DNA of 64,000 bases from NCBI RefSeq assembly GCF_001187535.1, contig NZ_LFIO01001733.1, positions 1 through 64,000 of the forward strand, written 5' to 3'. Position 1 is the stretch's first letter. Each line of letters begins with the position of its first letter. The stretch comes from Rhizobium ecuadorense. GTDB lineage: Bacteria; Pseudomonadota; Alphaproteobacteria; Rhizobiales; Rhizobiaceae. Both the position numbers and the translations under genes were made by a program. The notes below the pieces were generated by a model. It made no database searches and was not told the origin of the DNA. It worked only from the letters and a program-made list of their open reading frames with translations. Below are positions 56,077 through 64,000 of this stretch, in pieces.

Positions 56077-56595
56077 ATGAATATGACCTTTCGCAGCCTG
56101 CTTGCCGCCGCACTCGCTGTCGGCCTCATTCCGAATGGGGCGGCCTTTGCGCAATCTGCCGGCTGCACAATCGCGCGTGACGCCAGCGCCCGCCAGGTGT
56201 TCACGTGTCCCGGCGGGGTAAAGATTAAGGCCGAGGCCGGCGCATCCTTCAGCCTTACCGACCGCAACCGTGACGGCAGCCCCGATTCGGCGTCGCTGCG
56301 GCGCAAGGCGATCCTCGTCGATGTCGACAGCAGCCAGCACGCCGGCGGTTTCCAGGTGGTGACGCCGCAGGCGATCGCTGCGGTGCGCGGCACGCAATGG
56401 GCAGTCGACGTCGCGGCCGGCAAGACCTCGGTGCTGGTCGTCAGGGGCAGCGTCGCGGTCCGCCGGCCTGCTGGCGAGCAGGTTGTGCTGTCGCCGGGCG
56501 AGGGCGTCGACGTCAGCGGCGGGACCGAATCGCTCGTCGTGCGTCGCTGGCCGGCGCCGCGCGCCGCCGCCCTGCTTGCTCGCCTCGGCCAATAA
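56077..56595 (+). CDS. Secreted FecR-domain protein
   Basis: 172 residues from ATG 56077. Signal peptide in residues 1-26. The middle carries a FecR-like domain (VVTPQAIAAVRGTQWAVDVAAGKTSVLVVRGSVAVRRP and LSPGEGVDVSGG). In iron systems FecR relays signals across the inner membrane; stand-alone periplasmic FecR proteins often pair with CHASE2 cyclases. Here the cyclase gene starts 4 bp after its stop, so the pair is co-translated. Confidence 0.87.
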   Translation: MNMTFRSLLAAALAVGLIPNGAAFAQSAGCTIARDASARQVFTCPGGVKIKAEAGASFSLTDRNRDGSPDSASLRRKAILVDVDSSQHAGGFQVVTPQAIAAVRGTQWAVDVAAGKTSVLVVRGSVAVRRPAGEQVVLSPGEGVDVSGGTESLVVRRWPAPRAAALLARLGQ

Positions 56596-56599
56596 ATCC

Positions 56600-58456
56600 A
56601 TGAACCATCGCCTGCAGACGGTGATTGCGCTGCTGCTCGCCGGTCTTTGGGGGGCGGCGCTGGGTCATGCCAATCTCAATGGCGGAAGCGGTCTTCTCGA
56701 TCGGATGGAGGCGTCGCTTGCCGATATCCGCAGCGTCGTCATCGGGGCAAAGACGCCGCCGCCTGTCGTCTCGATCGTTGCAATCGACGACCGCACCGCC
56801 GCCACCCACGGCTATCCTCTTGATCGGGCCACGCTTGCGCGCCTCGTCGGCGCAATCACTGCCTTGAAGCCGAAGGCGCTGGCGCTCGACATTCTGCTCG
56901 TCGATCCGGGGCCGGAGGAGAGCGACGCGGCGCTGGCTGCCGCCCTTGCCCAAGGGCCGAGCGTGATCGCCGCCGCGGCCACCTTTGCCAGGAGCAGCCA
57001 GGAGGTCGCCGATGGGGCGAACGATCCGCTTGCCGCTATCCCCGAGGCAAACCAGCTTCTGTTGCCGCTTCCTCGCTTTACCGAGGCGGCCGCGGTCGGC
57101 ATCGTCAATGTCGCAACCGACCAGACCGGCACGCCGCGCTTCATCCCGCTGATTTCGCGCGGCGCGGATCGGCTGGATCCGGCCTTTCCGCTGCGCGCCG
57201 CTTCGGTGGCGCTCGGCGTCGATCCCAGCATCGAACCTGGCGCCATCATGCTCGGAAAACTGCGCATTCCCACCGATATCGGCCAGCGCCTGCCGGTGAC
57301 CTTCTATGGCGGGCATGGCAGCATCGCCACATCAAGCGCTACTGATGCGCTGGATGGCAAGCTTTCTGGCGATGCCGTTGCCGGCCGCATCGTCGTCATC
57401 GGTTCGACGGTCACCGGCGGCGGCGACGTCTTCCCGACGCCGTTCGACCCCGTCATGCCTGGTGTCGAGGTGATGTCGACGGCGATCACGCATCTCGTCA
57501 GCGGCGACGGCATGGTGCGCGACCACAGGATACGCCTGATCGACGCCGGCACCGCCGTCGGGCTGCCGCTTGTGCTCGTTGCGTTCATCGCCTGGCGGCG
57601 GAGTGCCGCGGGCTATCTCATCATCGTACTGACGCTGATCGTCTGGGCAGTGCTCAATCTGTCGGCCTTCGCGCATGGCTACTGGCTGAGCGCGGCGCTG
57701 CCGATCGCCGCAGCGCTGCCGCCGGCGCTGATCTTCGGTGCGGCCGAACTCTGGCTCGATCGCGGCCGCGCCCGCCATTTCGCCGAGCAGAGCGCGCTGC
57801 TGCAGCGCATCGAGGCGCCCGGCCTCGGCGAGTGGCTGGCGCGCGATCCGAATTTCCTCGCCCGGCCGGTGCGCCAGAACGCCGCTGTCATCTTCATCGA
57901 TCTCTCGGGTTTCACCGGCCTCAGTGAAAAGCTCGGACCGGTCAAGGTCAGCGAGGTGCTGAGCGGTTTCTTCGAACTGATCGACGAGGAGGCGCGCGCG
58001 CACGGCGGCGCCATCACCAGCTTCATGGGCGACGGGGCGATGATCCTGTTCGGACTGCCGGAGCCAGCCGATGATGATGCCGCCCGGGCGGCAGCCTGCG
58101 CCGTCAGCCTGTGCGAGCGCACCCGAGGCTGGCTTCAGGCGCATGCGGGCTTTGCCGAGAAGAAGATCGGCTTCAAGGTCGGCGCCCATTGCGGGCCGAT
58201 CGTCGCCTCGCGTCTTGGGACCGGCGACCGGCAGCAGATCACAGCGGCGGGCGACACCATCAATGTCGGCAGCCGGCTGATGGAGGTGGCCGCCCACAAT
58301 GGCGTCGAGCTGGCGCTGAGTGCCGAAATCGTCCGCGCCGCAGGCCCCGACAGCGCGCTGCTGCAGGCCGGCCGGATGGAGGGGCCGTTGGAAACGACGC
58401 TGCGCGGCCGGGCAAGCCATATCGACGCCTGGCTGTGGCGCAGCCGCACGCTTTGA
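56600..58456 (+). CDS. CHASE2-domain class III adenylate/guanylate cyclase
   Basis: 618 residues from ATG 56600. An N-terminal membrane helix, a periplasmic CHASE2 sensor (about residues 30-330), three further membrane segments (about 345-405), then a cyclase domain (about 435-610) with metal aspartates in IFIDLSGFTGL and FMGDGAMILFG and the transition-state pair in AAGDTINVGSRL. It makes a cyclic nucleotide in response to an envelope signal. The FecR-like partner upstream is the likely signal carrier. Confidence 0.9.
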   Translation: MNHRLQTVIALLLAGLWGAALGHANLNGGSGLLDRMEASLADIRSVVIGAKTPPPVVSIVAIDDRTAATHGYPLDRATLARLVGAITALKPKALALDILLVDPGPEESDAALAAALAQGPSVIAAAATFARSSQEVADGANDPLAAIPEANQLLLPLPRFTEAAAVGIVNVATDQTGTPRFIPLISRGADRLDPAFPLRAASVALGVDPSIEPGAIMLGKLRIPTDIGQRLPVTFYGGHGSIATSSATDALDGKLSGDAVAGRIVVIGSTVTGGGDVFPTPFDPVMPGVEVMSTAITHLVSGDGMVRDHRIRLIDAGTAVGLPLVLVAFIAWRRSAAGYLIIVLTLIVWAVLNLSAFAHGYWLSAALPIAAALPPALIFGAAELWLDRGRARHFAEQSALLQRIEAPGLGEWLARDPNFLARPVRQNAAVIFIDLSGFTGLSEKLGPVKVSEVLSGFFELIDEEARAHGGAITSFMGDGAMILFGLPEPADDDAARAAACAVSLCERTRGWLQAHAGFAEKKIGFKVGAHCGPIVASRLGTGDRQQITAAGDTINVGSRLMEVAAHNGVELALSAEIVRAAGPDSALLQAGRMEGPLETTLRGRASHIDAWLWRSRTL

Positions 58457-58555
58457 CAATCGCCGCGGGAGCGGCTAGGAACGGCGCAAATACCCCGCCG
58501 GCTGGCTCCGGCCATGGCGCATTTCGCGCCTGACAGCTCCGAAAGATCGAAACCC

Positions 58556-60556
58556 ATGACAGAATTCAACGGCGTCGTTCCGGCGATCGCCAAGGCGTTG
58601 CAGAAGCGCGGTTACGCCGAACTCACCCCGGTCCAGAAGGCGATGCTCGATCCTGATCTCGCCGCCTCCGACGCGCTGGTTTCGGCCCAGACCGGCTCCG
58701 GCAAGACCGTCGCCTTCGGCCTGGCGCTGGCGCCGACGCTGCTCGAGGGCGGGGAGCGCTTCGGCAATGCCGGCGCGCCGCTTGCGCTTGTCATCGCCCC
58801 GACGCGCGAACTTGCCCTGCAGGTGAAGCGTGAGCTCGAATGGCTCTATGAGATGACCGGCGCGGTGATCGCCAGCTGCGTCGGCGGCATGGACATCCGC
58901 AGCGAACGCCGTTCGCTCGAACGCGGCGCCCATATCGTCGTCGGCACGCCCGGCCGCCTCTGCGACCATATCCGCCGCAGGGCGCTCGACATGTCGGAAC
59001 TGAAGGCCGCCGTGCTCGACGAAGCCGACGAGATGCTCGATCTCGGCTTCCGCGAAGACCTGGAATTCATTCTCGATTCGGCGCCGGACGAGCGCCGGAC
59101 GCTGATGTTTTCGGCAACGGTGCCGGCCGCGATCGCCAAGCTTGCCAAGAGCTACCAGCGCAACGCCGTGCGCATCAGCACCGCGGCCGAGGAAAAGCAG
59201 CATATCGACATCGAATATCGCGCGCTGATGGTCGCCCCGAGCGACCGCGAGAACGCGATCATCAACGTGCTGCGCTATTACGAGGCGACCAACGCCATCG
59301 TCTTCTGTTCGACGCGCGCTGCTGTCAATCATCTCACGTCGCGTTTCAACAACCGCAATTTTGCCGTCGTGGCGCTTTCCGGCGAGCTGACGCAGAACGA
59401 ACGCAGCCATGCACTTCAGGCGATGCGCGACGGGCGCGCCCGCGTCTGTATTGCGACCGACGTTGCTGCCCGCGGCATCGACCTGCCGGGCCTCGATCTC
59501 GTCATCCATGCCGACCTGCCGACCAATCCGGAAACGCTGCTGCACCGCAGCGGCCGCACCGGCCGGGCCGGGCGCAAGGGTATCAGCGCCATGATCGTGC
59601 CGCTGAATGCGCGGCGCAAGGCCGAGCGCCTGCTCGAGAATGCCGGTATTTCGGCCGCCTGGGCACGGCCGCCGTCCGCCGAAGAGGTAAATGAGCGCGA
59701 CGACGAGCGGCTGCTCGCCGATCCGATCTTCAGCGACGCGCCGCAAGAGGAAGAACAGGGGCTGGTGCAGCAGCTGCTTTCCAGCCACGGTGCCGAAAAG
59801 CTCGCCGCCGCTTTCCTGCGTCTTTACCGCACCAATCATTCGGCGCCGGAGGATCTGATCGAGGTCACCGTGCAGGACGGGGGCAGCCGCAAGCGCCGGG
59901 ATAATGCCGAGCCCTACGAGCCGGCGCAGAAGGGACCGCGCGAGGATTTCGGCGCCAGTGTCTGGTTCTCCGTCTCGGTTGGGCGAAAGCAGAATGCCGA
60001 GCCGCGCTGGCTGATCCCGATGCTCTGCCGCAACGGCAACGTGACCAAGCGCGAGATCGGCGCGATCAAGATGCAGCCCGAGGAAACCTTTGTGGAGATC
60101 GCGGCAGCGAGTGCCGAAAGCTTCCTGGCGGCGATCGGGCCGAACAAGGCGCTCGAACGCGGCATTCGCGTGACCAGGCTTTCCGGCACGCCGGATTTCA
60201 GCAGGGCGCCGTCGCCGAAGCCCTACGCCGGCAAGTCGTCGCGTGACGAACGGTCGGGCGACACGTTCCGCGACGAACGCCCGAAGAACAAGTTCGGCAA
60301 GGGTGCGGGCGGCGGATATGCTGCGGCCGACAATAGCGGCCCGCAAAAGCAGGATAGCAAGCCCTGGAGTAAGAAACCGGGCAAGCCCGGCTTCGATGGT
60401 CCGAGATCAGATAAGCCGAAGTTCGACAAGCCAAAATACGACAAGCCAAAATTCGAAGGCGGGAAATCCGAAGGCGCCAAATCCGAACGCCCGAAATACG
60501 AGGGCAAGGGCGGCGCCGGGCCGAAGAACAAGTTTTCGAAGAAGAAGCCCGGCTGA
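58556..60556 (+). CDS. DEAD-box RNA helicase with DbpA-like and basic tail
   Basis: 666 residues from ATG 58556. All helicase motifs are present: AQTGSGKT (I), PTRELALQ (Ia), DEAD (II), SAT (III), ARGIDLPGLDLVIH (V) and HRSGRTGRAG (VI). A DbpA/CsdA-type RNA-binding domain follows (WFSVSVGRKQNAEPRWLIPMLCRNG). The last 110 residues are a basic, disordered tail with repeats of DKPKFDKPKYDKPKF. Family role: ribosome assembly or cold-related RNA remodelling. Confidence 0.94.
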   Translation: MTEFNGVVPAIAKALQKRGYAELTPVQKAMLDPDLAASDALVSAQTGSGKTVAFGLALAPTLLEGGERFGNAGAPLALVIAPTRELALQVKRELEWLYEMTGAVIASCVGGMDIRSERRSLERGAHIVVGTPGRLCDHIRRRALDMSELKAAVLDEADEMLDLGFREDLEFILDSAPDERRTLMFSATVPAAIAKLAKSYQRNAVRISTAAEEKQHIDIEYRALMVAPSDRENAIINVLRYYEATNAIVFCSTRAAVNHLTSRFNNRNFAVVALSGELTQNERSHALQAMRDGRARVCIATDVAARGIDLPGLDLVIHADLPTNPETLLHRSGRTGRAGRKGISAMIVPLNARRKAERLLENAGISAAWARPPSAEEVNERDDERLLADPIFSDAPQEEEQGLVQQLLSSHGAEKLAAAFLRLYRTNHSAPEDLIEVTVQDGGSRKRRDNAEPYEPAQKGPREDFGASVWFSVSVGRKQNAEPRWLIPMLCRNGNVTKREIGAIKMQPEETFVEIAAASAESFLAAIGPNKALERGIRVTRLSGTPDFSRAPSPKPYAGKSSRDERSGDTFRDERPKNKFGKGAGGGYAAADNSGPQKQDSKPWSKKPGKPGFDGPRSDKPKFDKPKYDKPKFEGGKSEGAKSERPKYEGKGGAGPKNKFSKKKPG

Positions 60557-60697
60557 TTTCGCCACAGCCCTTCGCCGGTTCAGGCGGCGGGCTTTATCTG
60601 ACTGTTGGCCGGCAAGCGGAATGTCTCGACACCGGCATGCCGCATCTCGCCATGAAGATCTATTGAATCGTTGGATTTTATAGCGGGGACAGGGAGC

Positions 60698-61366
60698 ATG
60701 ACGACGATGAAACGTTCCGGACCGCCGCGTCCCGATCCGGCCGCCTTCATCCAGGTCCATCTGCCGATTTCACCCGTTCCCACCATTCCCGAAATCCTTC
60801 TTCATACGGCGGGCCCTGCGAGCGGGCTCTGGCGGCTTGCCGGCCGCGGAGAAGCCGATCCAGCGCCCTACTGGGCCTATCCCTGGGCCGGTGGCGCCGT
60901 GCTTGCCCGTCACCTGCTCGACCGGCCGGAAGTGGTCGCCGGCCGCCGCGTCGTCGATCTCGGCGCCGGCTCCGGGCTCGTCGCCATTGCGGCGGCCAAG
61001 GCCGGAGCTACCGCGGTCACGGCGGTCGATGTCGATGCCAACGCAATCACGGCAATCGGCCTCAACGCCGCAGTGAACGGCGTGAACATCCTAGCCGTCG
61101 CCGCCGATATCATCGAGGCACCGCCGCCGGAGGCGACTGATCTCCTCGTTGTCGGCGACCTGTTTTACGATTCCGCGCTTGCATTGCGAATGCTGGCTTT
61201 CCTGCGGCGTTGCCAGGCCTCCGGCATCGAGGTGCTGATTGGCGATCCCCATCGCGCCTACCTGCCGCAGGGCGCACTTCAGCGAATCGCGACGCATGCG
61301 GTTGCGGATTTCGGCGCAGGGGTCAGCGACGGGGTGGTGCAGGCGGGCGTTTTTTCCCTTTCCTGA
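60698..61366 (+). CDS. ETF-beta lysine methyltransferase homologue (METTL20-like)
   Basis: 222 residues from ATG 60698 (AGGGAGC). S-adenosylmethionine site VVDLGAGSGLVAIAAAKAGA (residues 85-104). Family signs of METTL20-type enzymes are PYWAYPWAGGAVLARHLL and LVVGDLFYDSALA. These trimethylate lysines of the electron-transfer flavoprotein beta subunit next to its recognition loop. No ETF gene is in the window. PrmA (ribosomal L11) is the main alternative but has an extra N-terminal domain missing here. Converges with moeA. Confidence 0.85.
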   Translation: MTTMKRSGPPRPDPAAFIQVHLPISPVPTIPEILLHTAGPASGLWRLAGRGEADPAPYWAYPWAGGAVLARHLLDRPEVVAGRRVVDLGAGSGLVAIAAAKAGATAVTAVDVDANAITAIGLNAAVNGVNILAVAADIIEAPPPEATDLLVVGDLFYDSALALRMLAFLRRCQASGIEVLIGDPHRAYLPQGALQRIATHAVADFGAGVSDGVVQAGVFSLS

Positions 61367-61384
61367 AACAGGTGACAGCCTGAG

Positions 61385-62608
61385 CTATACCAGAAGATCC
61401 GGCCGCAACAGCATGACCGGGCAGGGCGCTCCGGCCGGTAGCTCCGGCGCATGCGGCGGGCGAATGATGAGGCAATCGGCTTGCGCGAAGATCTTCATCA
61501 TCGAGGAATCCTGTTTGCCGAAGGGTTCGGCCAGCCAGTTTCCGGCGGCGGATTTCGAGAGTTTCGACCTGATATAGTCCTGGCGGTGGTCGTTGGCGCG
61601 TAGCGTCACGGCTGCCTCCACCATTGCCTCGCGCTGCACCGGCGGCAGGGAAGCGAGTTTACGGATCAGCGGCTCCAGGAACAACAGGGCGCAGACCAAG
61701 CTCGAGACCGGATTGCCGGGCAGGCCGAGCACATGGGTCTCGCCGAAGCTGCCGACCATCAGCGGTTTGCCGGGGCGCATGGCGATACGCCAGAAGTCCA
61801 GCTGCATGCCGGCCTCGATCAGCGTTGCCTGCACCAGGTCATGGTCGCCGACCGAAGCGCCGCCGAGTGTGACGATGACGTCGGCCTTGGCGTCTCGCGC
61901 CGCGTCGATCGCCGCCGTGATCCTGGTCTTATCATCAGGCACGATGCCGAGATCGAGCACGTCGGCGCCGGCTTTGTGGGCAAGGGCTGCGATACCGAAC
62001 GTATTGGATGCGATGATCTGCGAAGGGCCGGGCGTGCTTCCGGGCGGCAGCAGTTCGTCGCCGGTTGCGAGGATGGCGATCAGCGGGCGTTTGAGGACCT
62101 CGACATCGGGCCGGTTCATGCCGGCAGCAACCGTCAGCCGCGAGAAATCCAGCACGCTGCCGGCCGACAGCACGGTTTCGCCTTCGGCAAAATCCTGGCC
62201 GCGGGGACGCACATGCTGGCCCAGCCGAACCGGGAAATTGGTGCGGATGCCGCCTTCGATCTTCTCGGCATCCTCCTGTAGCAGGACGCTGTCGGCGCCT
62301 GACGGAACCGGTGCGCCGGTGAAGATGCGGACGGCCTCGCCCTTGCCGACGCTTGCTTCAAAGGCATGGCCGGCTGAAGATGTGCCGATGACCTTCAGTA
62401 CGGCGCCCGGCTCCGGCGCATCGTCACGGCGCAGCGCATAACCATCCATGGCCGAGGCATCGAAGGGCGGTTGGGTTATCCCGGCCTTGAGATCGACGGC
62501 CAGCACGCGGCCTTCAACCTCGGCGAGCGGCAACGTTTCCGATACCGCGACTGGCCTTGCGCGGGAGAGCAGTCGGCTCAGGGCCTCGGTGACCGGGAGA
62601 AGGTTCAT
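61385..62608 (-). CDS. moeA: Molybdopterin molybdenumtransferase
   Basis: 407 residues. Inserts molybdate into adenylated molybdopterin. Family sequence runs from MNLLPVTEALSRLL through FDASAMDGYALR and IFTGAPVPSGADSV to IVTLGGASVGDHDL and RPGKPLMVG. Full length. Its ATG overlaps the moaC stop (ATGA), so it is coupled. Confidence 0.96.
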   Translation of the reverse strand: MNLLPVTEALSRLLSRARPVAVSETLPLAEVEGRVLAVDLKAGITQPPFDASAMDGYALRRDDAPEPGAVLKVIGTSSAGHAFEASVGKGEAVRIFTGAPVPSGADSVLLQEDAEKIEGGIRTNFPVRLGQHVRPRGQDFAEGETVLSAGSVLDFSRLTVAAGMNRPDVEVLKRPLIAILATGDELLPPGSTPGPSQIIASNTFGIAALAHKAGADVLDLGIVPDDKTRITAAIDAARDAKADVIVTLGGASVGDHDLVQATLIEAGMQLDFWRIAMRPGKPLMVGSFGETHVLGLPGNPVSSLVCALLFLEPLIRKLASLPPVQREAMVEAAVTLRANDHRQDYIRSKLSKSAAGNWLAEPFGKQDSSMMKIFAQADCLIIRPPHAPELPAGAPCPVMLLRPDLLV

Positions 62609-63102
62609 CTCGCCTCCGGATGACGGAAATCGCCTGATTTGCCACCGGATTTTTCCAGCAGCCGGATGCCGCCGATCTCCATTGCCTTGTCGGCGGCCTT
62701 GGCCATGTCGTAGATCGTAAGGCAGGCGACCGAGACGGCGGTCAGCGCCTCCATCTCGACACCGGTCTTGCCGGTCAGCTTTGCGGTTGCCGTGACCCGC
62801 AGGCCGGGCAGGGCGGCGTCTTCCTCGATCTCTAACGTGACCTTGGTCAGCATCAGCGGATGGCAGAGCGGGATGAGATCGGCGGTGCGTTTGGCCGCCA
62901 TGATGCCGGCAAGGCGGGCGGTGCCGATCACATCGCCCTTCTTGGCATTGCCTTGGCGGATCAGCGCCAGCGTTTCCGCCGCCATCTTCACATGGCCCTC
63001 GGCCGTGGCGATGCGCACCGTCTCGGCCTTGTCGGAAACATCGACCATATGCGCCTCGCCTGAGGCATCGATATGGGTGAGGCCGGGCTTTCCGCCGCTC
63101 AT
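62605..63102 (-). CDS. moaC: Cyclic pyranopterin monophosphate synthase
   Basis: 165 residues. Acts after MoaA in molybdopterin synthesis. Signature residues LTHIDASGEAHMVDVSDK at the start, IPLCHPLML in the middle and GVEMEALTAVSVACLTIYDM are intact. One base separates its ATG from the trpC stop, and it overlaps moeA by four bases. The trpD-trpC-moaC-moeA order is common in rhizobia and links tryptophan and molybdenum cofactor genes in one transcript. Confidence 0.97.
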   Translation of the reverse strand: MSGGKPGLTHIDASGEAHMVDVSDKAETVRIATAEGHVKMAAETLALIRQGNAKKGDVIGTARLAGIMAAKRTADLIPLCHPLMLTKVTLEIEEDAALPGLRVTATAKLTGKTGVEMEALTAVSVACLTIYDMAKAADKAMEIGGIRLLEKSGGKSGDFRHPEAR

Positions 63103-63103
63103 A

Positions 63104-63916
63104 TCATTCGGCCGCGATGGCGGTTTCGCCGAAGAGCAGCGCGTGGGTGGCGGCCGTCACGTCATCCTTTCGCATCAGGCTTTCGCCGACAAGGAAGGTG
63201 CTGATATCGACGACCTGCAGGCGCTTGCAATCGGCATGGGTGAAGATGCCGCTTTCGCCGATGAGGAGCCTGTCTGCCGGAACCATTGAAGCAAGCGTCT
63301 CGCTGACTGTCAGGCTGACCTCGAAGGTGCGCAGATTGCGGTTGTTGATGCCGATGAGAGGCGAGGACAGTTTTAGCGCCCGCTCCATCTCCTCGGCGTC
63401 GTGGACCTCGACCAGCACGTCCATGCCGAGCGAGAAAGCTTCGTCCTGCAGCCGCTCCGCATCATCGTCGCTCAGCGACGCCATGATGAGCAGAATGCAG
63501 TCAGCTCCCCAGGCGCGCGCCTCATGCACCTGGTAGGTCTCGAACATGAAATCCTTGCGCAAAGCGGGCAGCGCGCAGGCGGCCCGCGCCGCCGTCAAAA
63601 ATTCCGGCGCGCCCTGAAAGCTCGGCGTGTCGGTCAGCACGGAAAGGCATGCCGCGCCACCGGCTTCATAGGCCTTTGCCAGCGCCGGCGGATCGAAATC
63701 CGGGCGGATCAGCCCCTTGGACGGGCTTGCCTTCTTGATTTCGGCGATCAGACCGAAATGGCCGGCGTTACGCTTGGCCGTGAGCGCGTTGTAAAAACCG
63801 CGAGGCGCGGACTGGCCGGCCTGCATCGCCTTCAGGTCGGCAAGCGGCACCGCAGCCTTGGCGGCGGCGATCTCCTCGCGCTTGTAAAGTTCGATCTTCT
63901 TCAGGATATCGGTCAT
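63104..63916 (-). CDS. trpC: Indole-3-glycerol phosphate synthase
   Basis: 270 residues. Closes the indole ring in tryptophan synthesis. Motifs FGLIAEIKKASPSKGLI at residue about 54, ALRKDFMFETYQV and LIGINNRNLRTFEV are typical. Single-domain form (no fused isomerase). Starts 9 bp after the trpD stop. Confidence 0.97.
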   Translation of the reverse strand: MTDILKKIELYKREEIAAAKAAVPLADLKAMQAGQSAPRGFYNALTAKRNAGHFGLIAEIKKASPSKGLIRPDFDPPALAKAYEAGGAACLSVLTDTPSFQGAPEFLTAARAACALPALRKDFMFETYQVHEARAWGADCILLIMASLSDDDAERLQDEAFSLGMDVLVEVHDAEEMERALKLSSPLIGINNRNLRTFEVSLTVSETLASMVPADRLLIGESGIFTHADCKRLQVVDISTFLVGESLMRKDDVTAATHALLFGETAIAAE

Positions 63917-63925
63917 CGGGCAATC

Positions 63926-64000
63926 CTAGTCGATATCGTTGGAAACGGCGATGAGTTTGTCGAGGGCGAGCGCGGTGGCGCCGCTATCGAGCGACTGTGC
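63926..64000 (-). CDS. trpD: Anthranilate phosphoribosyltransferase, C-terminal end
   Basis: Only the last 24 codons and stop (TAG) are in the window; the gene continues beyond the right edge. The end reads QSLDSGATALALDKLIAVSND, which fits the TrpD C-terminus, and position directly upstream of trpC supports it. Confidence 0.82.
   Translation of the reverse strand, partial: AQSLDSGATALALDKLIAVSNDID

Noticed and set aside
58475..60346. Long open frame opposite the helicase gene
   Set aside because: Arg/Gly/Asp-rich composition typical of antisense shadows; the helicase motifs on the other strand are complete.

Overview
The window is an ordinary, gene-dense, high-GC alphaproteobacterial chromosome segment. 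Gene content points to the Rhizobiaceae, most likely the Rhizobium leguminosarum / R. etli group: the trpD-trpC-moaC-moeA run, a D,D-carboxypeptidase with a SPOR tail, a BTLCP cysteine-protease homologue, PAS_5 and DUF2336 proteins, and a Rhizobium-type intergenic palindromic repeat at 15376-15503. The species call is inference from gene families, not a database match. About 60 protein genes, one tRNA-Leu(GAG), one RNA-type orphan terminator and several palindromic operator candidates are described. No transposase, integrase, phage module or CRISPR array was seen.

Layout. 1-7.8 kb: start of a glutathione-dependent formaldehyde dehydrogenase gene, pccA, an unknown helical protein, a DMT exporter, tRNA-Leu, lipB, an isoprenylcysteine-methyltransferase-like membrane protein, a small secreted repeat protein, a BON protein and a degenerate peptide deformylase. 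8-11.7 kb: mgtE, a LiuR-like MerR regulator with a strong palindrome upstream, and a coupled pair of membrane proteins. 11.7-13.95 kb: a short accessory stretch (Rrf2 regulator, NADP-binding oxidoreductase, SnoaL-like protein) inserted before sdaA. 14-25 kb: sdaA, DUF1489, dac-SPOR, BTLCP, pip, tandem PilZ, PAS_5, rhomboid protease, CBS protein, patatin. 25-33 kb: hisI, folE, an IscU-like scaffold, yidD, DUF1697, a large Sel1-repeat secreted protein and thrS. 33-44 kb: a secreted unknown, a coupled nitroreductase/flavin reductase pair, DUF2336, a RelB/RelE locus whose toxin has a nonsense codon, a GNAT enzyme, an AI-2E family transporter, a phytase-esterase-like protein and parE. 44-48 kb: tpiA, secG, pyrG. 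48-53.5 kb: an accessory sulfatase cassette (AraC regulator, Tat-exported sulfatase, secreted HAD phosphatase, formylglycine-generating enzyme). 53.6-64 kb: two divergent citrate-synthase family genes, one fused to a helix-turn-helix; FecR-like plus CHASE2 cyclase; a DEAD-box helicase; an ETF-beta lysine methyltransferase homologue; and moeA-moaC-trpC-trpD.

Functional links. Primary metabolism (pccA, tpiA, pyrG, hisI, folE, trpC/D, moaC/moeA, lipB, sdaA) and housekeeping (thrS, parE, secG, yidD) dominate. The clearest self-contained unit is the sulfatase cassette: the sulfatase carries the Cys-type signature that must be converted to formylglycine, and the enzyme that does this, with both active-site cysteines, lies two genes downstream. 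I found no system in the window that is plainly new to science. The most unusual items are the HTH-fused citrate synthase with paired palindromes in its divergent promoter, the deformylase that has lost its metal ligands, the toxin stopped by one nonsense codon beside an intact antitoxin, and an orphan terminator suggesting a small RNA at about 22.65-22.88 kb.
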